A stretch of DNA of 37,082 nt from an uncultured Verrucomicrobiota bacterium (lineage in GTDB: Bacteria > Verrucomicrobiota > Verrucomicrobiia > Limisphaerales > UBA9464), in NCBI GenBank assembly GCA_903939515.1, contig CAJAHH010000116.1, forward strand, positions 1 to 37,082, written 5' to 3'. Position 1 is the stretch's first letter. Every line of letters begins with the position of its first letter. Below, piece after piece: positions 6,335 through 14,745 of this stretch. A program made the position numbers and the translations under genes. The notes under the pieces are model-generated. The model saw only the letters and a program-made list of their open reading frames with translations, had not been told where the DNA came from and searched no databases.

Positions 6335-9300
6335 TTGGTGATGGTCTCGTTGAGGTTGAGGAGCACGTTGGCCACTGCGGTCATGGCTGCCAGCGCGGCA
6401 GGATCGGAGGATTCGGGAGCCTTAGACTCGCCCACGGCAATGAGGGCCTTGGCGGCCGCCGGGTCGGCCTGGAAGCGGGCCAACTGCTGTTCGTGAGTTT
6501 GCCTCAGCACGGCCACCTCGTCGGGCTGGGGCTTGCGACCCAAGGTGTGCCGGAAGGCGCGGATCAACCGACGGTCGAGATTGGCTGGTTCCTCCTTCAG
6601 CACCCGCTGCGCAAGGCCGCGGGCCGCTTCGACGAAGGCGGGGTCATTCATGAGTACGAGAGATTGCAACGGGGTTTGCGTCCGCTGGCGCAAGAACGTG
6701 CAAACCTCGCGGTTCGGCGCATCGAATGTCGCGAAGGACGGGTAGTGCGCCGAGCGTCTCCAGAACACGTACATGCCTCGGCGATAGAGATCCTGGCCAT
6801 GATCTTGAACGAAGACCGAGTCGGTGCCGTCCCAGATGCCCGGCGGTTGATAGGGCTTGACGCTCGGACCACCCATCTTCGGGTTGAGCAGGCCTGAGAC
6901 GGCCAGCGCGTTGTCGCGGATGTATTCGGCGTCCAACCGCAGGCGCGGACCGCGGGTGAAGAGTCGATTGTAGGGGTCTCGTGTCAGCTTCTCCGGGGTA
7001 GCCGTCGCCGCCTGCCGATAGGTGGAACTAGTCACCATCAGGCGCAATTGGTCCTTCACGCTCCAGGGCTTGAGGTGAGGAGTCTTCTGGCCGCGCCGCT
7101 GAGTCGTCGCAGCTCCAGAGCCTCCGTCGCGGAAACGGACCGCCAGAAAGTCGAGCAACTCCGGATGGCTGGGCCACTCCCCTTGTGAACCAAAATCGTT
7201 GGCCGTCTTGACCAAGCCGGAGCCGAAGAGCATCGACCAGTAGCGATTAACCGTTACTCGGGCCGTGAGCGGGTGCTCCTTGGAAACCAACCAACGGGCC
7301 AACGTCAGGCGGTTGGTCGGACCTGCGGGCAGTGACGGCAGGAAGGAGGGAGTCCCTGGTTGCACCCGTTCCCCCCGCGTGCGGAAGTCGCCCCGAACCA
7401 ACACGTACGTCTCCCGAGGGGGATCCAACTCCTCCATGATGAGAGTGGTCGGAATTTTGGAATAGAAGGCGTCCTTGTTGCGGCGCGCCTGGGCTAGTGC
7501 CTTCTCGGCTCGCAGGAAGTCGACCGCATGGTTCTCGCGGTAGAAACGAGCCACCTCACTGCGTTCTTCGTCAGAGCGCTTGCCTCGCGACTTGGCCACA
7601 ATCGCCGCATAGCCCTCAAAGGTCAGTGACTGCGCCTCGGTGGCGGTGAGCGTCCGAGAATAAATCCGCAAGTCATCCAACTGACCGGTCAAGAAAGACT
7701 CTCCATTACGGGAGCCGATGCGAAGGGGTTCTTGAGTGGCAAAGGACCCCTTGAGCTGGTCCTTCTCGGTCTCCAGATCCTTGCGCACTCCGTTGACGAA
7801 GAGTTGAACGCCGGAGGCCTTGGCCGATCCATCGTAACTCATTGCGACATGAAGCCACTGGTTCTGAGCCAACTGCTCTTTGGTGCGGACCTTAATCGCG
7901 TCCTCGGGCCAAGCATGGATGAGGTGGGTTTGGAGGCGTCGATCTGAAATGAGTAGGTCCACCCCGCGGTATCCGGGGCCTTTTTCCATTTGGCTCAAGA
8001 CGGCACCATCGCCTTGGATCCGAACCCATGCGGCCACCGCGAAGGCGTTGGTGCGCCCCAAGTCCGAGCGCGAAGCGGTCTCGGCATGGGCCTTGCCATC
8101 GAGCTTCAATGCTTTACCCAAACGAGCATCAGCAAACTCGGGCGCGTTGGTTCCCTTCCAAGCGACTGCCGGATCTAGGGTGCCATCGAAATTCCACCGG
8201 ACCGTCACGCCGTGGGTCGACGCCAGCACTGGAGACTTTTCGCCCAGTTCTCGCTCCCATTTCTCCTGAGTCTCGCCCAATTCGTTGTTCCGGTCCTGGA
8301 GAGTCTTCTCGGCATCCTTGAGGGCGAAATCGGCCTCCACGAACCGGGCAGCCTGATCGGACGTCGGCACCGGCAGGCGCGGTGGCGGGTTGTCGGTGCG
8401 GATGCGATCGAGCCCCTTTTCCGGCACGTTGTGGAAGAACGCATAGAGCCGGTAAAATTCCTTGGTGCTAATGGGATCGTACTTGTGGTCGTGGCACTCG
8501 GTGCAGCCCACGGTCAACCCCATAAAGGTGGCCCCCACGGTGTTGACCCGATCCACCACGTACTTGTTGAGGTACTCGTCCGGATCGGCGCCGCCCTCGT
8601 CATTGGTCATGTTGTTGCGCACAAAACCAGTGGCCACCCGCTGACTGACGGAAGGATTGGGCAAGAGATCGCCCGCCAACTGCTCGACGGTGAATTGGTC
8701 AAAGGGCTTGTCGGCATTGAAGGCATCGATCACCCAGTCTCGCCACAACCACATGAACCGAACGCCATCGAAGTGGTATCCGCTCGTGTCGGCGTAGCGC
8801 GCCAAATCAAGCCAGTTCTGACCGACACGCTCTCCGTAATGCTGGGAATCCATCAGACGATCGACGAGGCGCTCATACGCATCCGAACGCTTGTCAGCGA
8901 GGAAGGCGTCGACTTCCTCCACAGTGGGAGGCAAACCGGTGAGATCGAGGGTGACACGGCGCTGCAAGCTAACCGAGTCGGCCTCCGGATTGGGCTTGAG
9001 CCCTTCGGACTCCAATCGAGACAGAACGAAGGTATCGATGGCATTGCGGGCCCACTTGCCGTCTTGAACTCGCGGCAACTCCGGGGCGGTGGGCACGATG
9101 AACGACCAGTGCTGTTGCCAGCCAGCTCCCTGTCGCACCCATTGCTGGAGGAGTTCAATCTGAGCGGGCGAGAGGGGCTTTCCATGCTTGGGTGGCGGCA
9201 TGATCTCGTCGGGATCCTTCGTCAGGATCCGCTCGACCAGAGTGCTCTTTTCGGGCTGACCAGCGACCAAGGCATGCTGACCAGATTTGAGCGTTTGAAA

Positions 9301-9543
9301 GGCGTCTTCCTGACGGTCGAGGCGTAACCCGGCCTTGCGTTTGCCCTCATCCGGGCCATGGCAGGCAAAGCAATGTTCCGAGAAAATGGGACGAATCTGT
9401 CGGTTGAAATCCACGCGCGGTTCCGACGTGGGTGCGGTTCCGGCTTGGAGGGCCACGGAACAAAGGCTCATCAACACCACCCAAGCGACACCGTGACAAC
9501 GGATTTGAAGAGCGCGGCACGCAATGGCAAAACAGAGGGTCAC
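6331..9543 (-). CDS. PSD1-type protein: cytochrome c, DUF1549, LamG, DUF1553
   Basis: A 1070-residue secreted protein. Residues 1-35 form a signal peptide (GVAWVVLMSLCSVALQAG). A planctomycete-type cytochrome c domain follows, with the haem motif CFACH at 58-62. The DUF1549 region lies at about 160-370 (GLPPTVEEVDAFLADKRSDA, NWLDLARYADTSGYHFDG, TVGCTECHDHKYDPIS). A LamG/concanavalin-like domain covers about 470-650 (NQWLHVAMSYDGS, GQLDDLRIYSRTL). DUF1553 follows at about 740-1020 (LARWLVSKEHPLTARVTVNR, RRSAHYPSFATFDAPNREVC). Such proteins are abundant in this phylum and are thought to take part in polysaccharide use; no reaction is proven. Start is GTG 9543, 59 bp after the kinase gene. A second CxxCH (CTECH) is inside DUF1549. 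Confidence 0.92.
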   Translation of the reverse strand: MTLCFAIACRALQIRCHGVAWVVLMSLCSVALQAGTAPTSEPRVDFNRQIRPIFSEHCFACHGPDEGKRKAGLRLDRQEDAFQTLKSGQHALVAGQPEKSTLVERILTKDPDEIMPPPKHGKPLSPAQIELLQQWVRQGAGWQQHWSFIVPTAPELPRVQDGKWARNAIDTFVLSRLESEGLKPNPEADSVSLQRRVTLDLTGLPPTVEEVDAFLADKRSDAYERLVDRLMDSQHYGERVGQNWLDLARYADTSGYHFDGVRFMWLWRDWVIDAFNADKPFDQFTVEQLAGDLLPNPSVSQRVATGFVRNNMTNDEGGADPDEYLNKYVVDRVNTVGATFMGLTVGCTECHDHKYDPISTKEFYRLYAFFHNVPEKGLDRIRTDNPPPRLPVPTSDQAARFVEADFALKDAEKTLQDRNNELGETQEKWERELGEKSPVLASTHGVTVRWNFDGTLDPAVAWKGTNAPEFADARLGKALKLDGKAHAETASRSDLGRTNAFAVAAWVRIQGDGAVLSQMEKGPGYRGVDLLISDRRLQTHLIHAWPEDAIKVRTKEQLAQNQWLHVAMSYDGSAKASGVQLFVNGVRKDLETEKDQLKGSFATQEPLRIGSRNGESFLTGQLDDLRIYSRTLTATEAQSLTFEGYAAIVAKSRGKRSDEERSEVARFYRENHAVDFLRAEKALAQARRNKDAFYSKIPTTLIMEELDPPRETYVLVRGDFRTRGERVQPGTPSFLPSLPAGPTNRLTLARWLVSKEHPLTARVTVNRYWSMLFGSGLVKTANDFGSQGEWPSHPELLDFLAVRFRDGGSGAATTQRRGQKTPHLKPWSVKDQLRLMVTSSTYRQAATATPEKLTRDPYNRLFTRGPRLRLDAEYIRDNALAVSGLLNPKMGGPSVKPYQPPGIWDGTDSVFVQDHGQDLYRRGMYVFWRRSAHYPSFATFDAPNREVCTFLRQRTQTPLQSLVLMNDPAFVEAARGLAQRVLKEEPANLDRRLIRAFRHTLGRKPQPDEVAVLRQTHEQQLARFQADPAAAKALIAVGESKAPESSDPAALAAMTAVANVLLNLNETITK

Positions 9544-9602
9544 GCCGCGAAGAATGGTCTAGCTTGGAAGGTCCAGCAACCCCCCATCGCACCTCCATCG
9601 CA

Positions 9603-11318
9603 TTAGTCGCCCGACAACCTGGCCCACCACTGACTCAGGGCTCTGCGCAAACCCAAGCGGAACAGTCCTCGGACTTCGTCATCGGAAAGGGCGCGGTCAT
9701 AGATTCGCACTTCGTCGATGTCGCCCTTGAAGAAGTAGTATTGATCCCAGCCGATTCGGACCGGCGAATCGCCTAAAGCCAAGGCCCCCACCGCAGACGT
9801 GGAGTCCCTCCGTTCGCCGTCAATCCACAATTCCAAGCGACGCCCGTCCCAAGTCTGGACCAGGTGGATCCAAGCATTTCCCGAGTAATCTTGGGGAATA
9901 TACTGGGAGCTAAAAATGTTGGGTCCTCCCTCCGGATGGACCCAGACTTCACTTTTCACGATGCCATGATCGAGCGCCAGAGTCCATTGACGCCCGGGTG
10001 AGTCTCGATCTCCAACACCTCGATCCTTGATCAAGAGCTTACCTTGGGTGGAGATCTTTTCGTGGTTGGTCTGCGGTGCGAGCACCCACAATACCGTCGA
10101 AAAGGCATTGGTCTCCGACTCCGGAAACTCCGGGATGCTAATGCCGGCCTCACCATTGAAATGCGCTGCGCGGGAGGGCGTCTTGGAGGCGTCAGCGGCC
10201 CAGGACACTCCGAAGAGGGTGCCGTGATGACCTCGGCCGCTGTGGTCTTGAGCGTCTCCATCCAGGGGATAATACGCCACGAGTCCCTCCGTCGGTTCGG
10301 CTTCAGGCACTGTTGAGGCCAACGCGCTCAGGACCTTGAAAACAGGTAATCGAGGCAACCATCCGCTCTGAAGGAGAACTAACCAGAACAAGACCCCAGA
10401 AATCACGCCACCGGCGACAAACTTCACCGATCGATTCCCACGGGGCCGCAGGAGCGCCTCGGCACGGGACAATCGGGCCGCATTTCCCGATTCCACCGCC
10501 TCTAGAACCGCCTGCACCACCCCGAGTTCCCGCAATCGATTCATTCCCATCGGATGGCACAGCGCCTCGATGAGGCGATTGATCAGGCGATCTTCACGAA
10601 TCCAAATACCGACGCCCGTCAGACGCGACGGCAGAGAGGGGAATTCCAAGCGGGTGTTTCCGCTCCACAGCTCGTAAATCAATTTTCCGAGCGCGTAGAG
10701 ATCTCGCCCACTCCCCTCACTCGTTCCGGGCGGGCAATAACCCTCGGTGGATACGGTGATGGCCACGACCTCATGGACCGCGACCACGGTGTCGAAATCG
10801 GCCAGAACCCAACGCCCTTGCAGTTGGAGCACGTTGGCGGGTTTGACATCGCCATGGGCCAAACCTCGACGATGCAGGAACGCGAGGGCTTGAACCACCG
10901 GCAAGGCCATTTTGGCCGCACCTACCGTCGTACCCGCGGCACTCATCGACACAGTCACCGGTGAGTAGTTCTCAAACTCCACCGGCTTCGAGTCCACCGA
11001 GTCCGCCAGCGGCAGCTCTTCCCAAGCAATTCCATGAACCGGCTCCAAACCATAGTCGAGAACCGGCAACAATCCGACCTCGACGGAGATCCCCTTGAGG
11101 GCTTCACGCACTTGCTGAAAACGGACCAGCGTTTCGGAATCGCACTGACGGGCAATTTTGAACACTCGCCAGGAACCTAACGAGTCCTCGACCAGGTAGA
11201 CCTCGCGAAAATTTCGGGACGAAAGGCATCGCAACCGACGGCCCCCTCCCAACCGTTCACGCAGGGACTGCGGCAGCAGTTGCAGGGGATCTTCAGAGGG
11301 TGACGGGGCGTCAATCAT
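9603..11318 (-). CDS. membrane Ser/Thr protein kinase with external LamG domain
   Basis: 571 residues in three parts. Residues 30-290 are a protein-kinase domain: likely ATP-binding lysine VFK (K54), the catalytic loop HGDVKPANV (D157), ADFDT at the DFG position (D174), and GRDLYALGKLIYEL (D206). Residues 300-320 are one transmembrane segment (FVAGGVISGVLFWLVLL). Residues 345-560 are a LamG domain (GLVAYYPLDGDAQDHSG, NAWIHLVQTWDGRRLELW, GDIDEVRIYDRALSDDE), which would lie outside the membrane. The kinase loop lacks a clear GxGxxG, and DFD replaces DFG, so activity is likely but not certain. ATG at 11318 is clear. It is first in the operon with the PSD1 and DUF1501 genes. The layout suits ligand sensing outside with signalling inside. 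Confidence 0.85.
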   Translation of the reverse strand: MIDAPSPSEDPLQLLPQSLRERLGGGRRLRCLSSRNFREVYLVEDSLGSWRVFKIARQCDSETLVRFQQVREALKGISVEVGLLPVLDYGLEPVHGIAWEELPLADSVDSKPVEFENYSPVTVSMSAAGTTVGAAKMALPVVQALAFLHRRGLAHGDVKPANVLQLQGRWVLADFDTVVAVHEVVAITVSTEGYCPPGTSEGSGRDLYALGKLIYELWSGNTRLEFPSLPSRLTGVGIWIREDRLINRLIEALCHPMGMNRLRELGVVQAVLEAVESGNAARLSRAEALLRPRGNRSVKFVAGGVISGVLFWLVLLQSGWLPRLPVFKVLSALASTVPEAEPTEGLVAYYPLDGDAQDHSGRGHHGTLFGVSWAADASKTPSRAAHFNGEAGISIPEFPESETNAFSTVLWVLAPQTNHEKISTQGKLLIKDRGVGDRDSPGRQWTLALDHGIVKSEVWVHPEGGPNIFSSQYIPQDYSGNAWIHLVQTWDGRRLELWIDGERRDSTSAVGALALGDSPVRIGWDQYYFFKGDIDEVRIYDRALSDDEVRGLFRLGLRRALSQWWARLSGD

Positions 11319-11447
11319 CCGTGGCTAAACAAAACTATGCGATACGGACATCGGCCGCACGTCTGTTGTTCGATCCAGTAACTTTCACTGAAGGCGGGTT
11401 GTTATTTCTCATTGTTCTATCGAAAGAACTCAACTGAGGCTGTGGGC

Positions 11448-13844
11448 ATGGGTCCCGAGGGAATTAGTTTTCGACCCCGCTCCACACCGCCACCTCCGTT
11501 GGGCACCCTCACCGAGTTACGGATTGAGGGTATGGATTGCGGAAATTGCGTTCGATCGGTCACCGAAGCCCTCCAAGGCGTTGCGGGAGTTTCCCGGGCC
11601 GTGGTGGACCTCCGCGGTGCCATGGCGCGGACTTACTGGATGCCCGGTCAGGCTCCAGAACCCGCACGGTTGATCGAGGCGGTAAAACGGGCGGGTTACC
11701 AATCCTTCTTGGCCGAGAACCCCGGATCCCCTTCCCCGGCCGGATCGCCCCCCGGAAACACCCCACCCAATCCCTGGACGACGGCCGTTTGGCTCGGAGT
11801 TCCTGCCACGCTGTTGCTGCTGACAGGCGATTGGATCGGAGGCTGGGGCATGCAACGAGGGTTCCAGACCCTGTCGTTGGTGCTGGCGAGCGCGGTCCAA
11901 GCGGGGGTGGGGTGGCGATTCTATCGCGGGGCCTGGCGGCAGGCGCGGGTCGGCCGCTCCAATATGGACACCCTCGTGTCACTGGGTTCATCAAGCGCCT
12001 ACCTTTGGAGCCTGTGGCTGTTTTTCACCCAGAGCCACGCCCACCTCTTCTTCGCGGAGTCGGTCAGCATCCTGACGCTCATCAGCGTGGGCCATGCACT
12101 GGAAGCCCGAATGAGCTCCAAGGCCGGAAATGCTCTGAGAGCGTTGATGGAGTTGGCTCCAACCACGGCCCGACGATTGGACTCAGCAGGACACGAGGTC
12201 GAAACCCCCGTCGCCCAACTGCGCACCGGGGACCGCCTTCGCATCAAACCCGGAGACCAAATCCCGGTCGATGCGGTCGTGCTGGAAGGGGACTCGTCGG
12301 CCGATGAATCCCTACTGACCGGGGAAGCCATGCCCGTGTGTAAATCTTCCGGAGCGGCGTTGCTGGCCGGCTCAGCCAATGTCGAGGGAAGCCTCGTTGT
12401 ACGAGTCACCGCGACCGGCGAACACACCACCTTGGCCCGCATCGCCGCAGTGGTGGAACGGGCACAGTCCAGCCGGGCTTCCATTCAACGCCTGGCCGAC
12501 CGGGTCAGCTCGGTCTTTGTGCCCGTGGTGGTGATCATCGCCTGCGTGGCGGCAGCAGCCTGGGCCTGGACTCCCGAGACACTCCGCCACTGGCAATCTT
12601 TCTTGAGTCCCCTGCTCTGGCACCCTCAGGCGAGCCTGTCCCCCATGAGCGATGCTGTTTCAGCCTTCTGTTCGGTGCTCATCGTGGCCTGTCCCTGCGC
12701 CATGGGGTTGGCCACACCGGTGGCTCTGATGGCTGGTATCAATGCCGCTGCCCGACGCGGCATTCTCATCCGGGACGCGGTGGCGCTCGAAAAAACCGGC
12801 CGCATCTCAGCCTTGGCGTTCGACAAAACCGGCACCCTCACGGTCGGGCATCCGGCCATCACTCGATGGGAAGACCTGCGGCCGGAAAATTCACGATCCA
12901 TTCCACTGCCCGCACTGGCCGGGCTTTTGGCCAATCGATCCCAACATCCAGTCTCGCGGGCCGTGAGCGCGGCGGACAAGGCTTTGCGGGATCCGTCCCC
13001 AACCTCTGGGGCCAGCCTAACGGCGCTGATCTCGTGGCGGGAGTTGCGCGGTCAAGGCATCGAGGCCATTGCGGCCGGGGGTGATCCAGGCTCTCCCCTG
13101 CGGTTGGGGTCGGTGGGTTGGATGCGCTCGTTAGGGATCCCGTTGAGCGACGTAGCTGAAGCCTGTCTGCAACGAGCATCCGAGGCCGGACACAGCGCGC
13201 TGTTGCTGGCCGAAGGCGGCGTCCTGCTGGGAATTCTGCACATCGGTGATGCCGTCCGCCCAGACTCGCTCGAGGTCGTCCGACGCCTGCAGGCGCAGGG
13301 CACGGAGACGTGGCTCATCTCAGGCGACACCGGCCCCACGTGTCAGGCCGTGGCCAAGGCCGTGGGCATCCCGCCGGAACGAGTCCGTGCCGAATGCCGG
13401 CCTGAGGACAAGGTGCGGATCCTGGGCGAAATTCAAGCCCGGGGGCTTCAGGTCGCCTTCGTGGGAGACGGTATCAACGATTCGCCGGCACTGGCCGCGG
13501 CCAACTTGGGCATCGCCGTCGCCAAGGCCTCCGACGTGGCCCGCGAGGCCGCCGACATTGTTCTGCTGCGACCCGATTTAGCCGCGGTGGTCGAGGCCTT
13601 GGACCTCGCCGATCGAACCCTGAGAACCATCCACCAGAACTTGTTCTGGGCGTTCTTCTACAACGCCGCCGCCGTGCCGCTGGCGGCCCTAGGATACCTG
13701 AGCCCCGTGGTGTGTGCCCTGACCATGGGCCTCTCGGACCTCATCGTCATCGGCAACGCCCTGCGCCTGCGGCGGAGGGCTTCCACCCCTCACCGAAACA
13801 ACGGACTCTCTGGCGAGGCGAAGGATCCAAGGATTAAGCGTTAA
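11448..13844 (+). CDS. copA: copper-type P1B-ATPase
   Basis: A 798-residue heavy-metal transporting P-type ATPase. One N-terminal metal-binding domain carries GMDCGNC (28-34). Eight membrane segments are expected. The actuator motif LLTGEAMP is at 289-296, the intramembrane metal site CPC at 415-417, the phosphorylated aspartate in DKTGTLT (D459), a SQHPVSRAV loop with the HP dipeptide, and GDGINDSPAL near the end of the P domain. CPC and the YN pair in a late helix (FYNAAAVPLAALGY) point to Cu+ export. ATG 11448 is preferred to the TTG at 11412 because GAGG sits eight bases before it. It is divergent from the kinase gene. Its end overlaps the convergent mntA by 11 bp. No CopZ or CueR is near. 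Confidence 0.92.
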   Translation: MGPEGISFRPRSTPPPPLGTLTELRIEGMDCGNCVRSVTEALQGVAGVSRAVVDLRGAMARTYWMPGQAPEPARLIEAVKRAGYQSFLAENPGSPSPAGSPPGNTPPNPWTTAVWLGVPATLLLLTGDWIGGWGMQRGFQTLSLVLASAVQAGVGWRFYRGAWRQARVGRSNMDTLVSLGSSSAYLWSLWLFFTQSHAHLFFAESVSILTLISVGHALEARMSSKAGNALRALMELAPTTARRLDSAGHEVETPVAQLRTGDRLRIKPGDQIPVDAVVLEGDSSADESLLTGEAMPVCKSSGAALLAGSANVEGSLVVRVTATGEHTTLARIAAVVERAQSSRASIQRLADRVSSVFVPVVVIIACVAAAAWAWTPETLRHWQSFLSPLLWHPQASLSPMSDAVSAFCSVLIVACPCAMGLATPVALMAGINAAARRGILIRDAVALEKTGRISALAFDKTGTLTVGHPAITRWEDLRPENSRSIPLPALAGLLANRSQHPVSRAVSAADKALRDPSPTSGASLTALISWRELRGQGIEAIAAGGDPGSPLRLGSVGWMRSLGIPLSDVAEACLQRASEAGHSALLLAEGGVLLGILHIGDAVRPDSLEVVRRLQAQGTETWLISGDTGPTCQAVAKAVGIPPERVRAECRPEDKVRILGEIQARGLQVAFVGDGINDSPALAAANLGIAVAKASDVAREAADIVLLRPDLAAVVEALDLADRTLRTIHQNLFWAFFYNAAAVPLAALGYLSPVVCALTMGLSDLIVIGNALRLRRRASTPHRNNGLSGEAKDPRIKR

Positions 13845-14172
13845 CAGGATCTTCCTGGAGAGCCCCGCGTTGAAAGAGGCAAACCCCCACCCGTTCAATG
13901 TGGGCTGCCACGTCCGGGTCGAGGTTCCGGTCGAATCGAATCAGGCTGAAGCGATACGGCAGCAGCAGGTCATCGAGTGCATCGTAGATTCTCCCGACAG
14001 ATCGCCACTCGAGCGCTTCACCCTCGAGCGAGAGATCGATATCCGAACCCGATTTGTGGGTGCCCTTGGCCCGGGATCCAAAGAGCACCGCCTTTTCTAC
14101 CTCGGGAAACCGCGCCAAGACCTCCGCGATGAGGCCCATCGTTCTTCCGGTCAATCCGTGCGTCGAGGTCAT
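13834..14172 (-). CDS. mntA: MNT-type nucleotidyltransferase, antitoxin of a HEPN/MNT pair
   Basis: A 112-residue minimal nucleotidyltransferase with GSRAKGTHKSGSDIDL (residues 32-47), i.e. the GSx10DxD signature with D44 and D46. The third acidic residue probably lies in the later strand RFSLIRFDRNL. In studied HEPN/MNT systems this enzyme adds AMP to a tyrosine of the HEPN toxin and thereby silences it. ATG 14172 overlaps the HEPN stop by four bases. The stop lies inside the 3' end of the convergent copA gene, an 11-bp overlap that could lead to transcription interference. Confidence 0.9.
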   Translation of the reverse strand: MTSTHGLTGRTMGLIAEVLARFPEVEKAVLFGSRAKGTHKSGSDIDLSLEGEALEWRSVGRIYDALDDLLLPYRFSLIRFDRNLDPDVAAHIERVGVCLFQRGALQEDPVNA

Positions 14173-14594
14173 GGATCCAACGCCTCCAATTCGGAAAACC
14201 GGCGACGGAATTCCTCAAACCTCGGAACGAAACTCCCCAGGATTGCAGCCGCAATATCTTGTGCGGTCTTTTCGTTGTAAGTGTGACTGCTGCGATTGCG
14301 GGCCTGAATCATCGCCATCCACTCCTCACCATCGATGATCAATCCCTTGGCAAAACCCTCGCGAGTGGCGTCTTTGGACCCGTAAAGAGGGCCATTGCCG
14401 CGCGATTCGAGGAAATCCTTGAGTGTGTTCCACGCCAGTTCATGGGTGAACTCGAAGGCTTGGATCAACCCCTGCTGTTCCAAATCCGACAGCCGCCTCT
14501 GCTTCGCCAACTCGGCTGCCGCCGCCAACTGAGAGAAGGCCTTGCCGAAGCTCTGGAAACGCTGACGCCAGCGGACATCTGGAGTCTTTGACAT
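14169..14594 (-). CDS. hepT: HEPN-domain toxin
   Basis: A 141-residue HEPN protein (nucleotidyltransferase substrate-binding family). Four-helix sequence is seen with EFTHELAWNTLKDFLES (48-64) and the catalytic RNRSSHTY (99-106), which fits R-x4-H-x-Y with R99, H104 and Y106; the tyrosine is the AMPylation target in related HepT toxins. HEPN toxins are RNases. All residues are present, so the module looks intact. I chose ATG 14594; a TTG at 14606 would add four residues. The region 14607-14745 upstream is gene-free and must hold the promoter. Confidence 0.9.
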   Translation of the reverse strand: MSKTPDVRWRQRFQSFGKAFSQLAAAAELAKQRRLSDLEQQGLIQAFEFTHELAWNTLKDFLESRGNGPLYGSKDATREGFAKGLIIDGEEWMAMIQARNRSSHTYNEKTAQDIAAAILGSFVPRFEEFRRRFSELEALDP

Positions 14595-14745
14595 GGAGAG
14601 AACCAATCAGAACGCCCCTGTCCTCGCAGCATCAATTTCAGCCCGTGAATCTCGAACACCCACCTCACTCACTCCAGGAACCCATCGATTCCACCCTGTT
14701 CTTCCCGTTTCTACATGTGGTGGGTAACCCGACGGTCCCGGGCAC

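Noticed and set aside
8212-9327. 371-codon plus-strand frame
   Set aside because: It is the antisense of the PSD1 gene, whose domains are clear on the minus strand.
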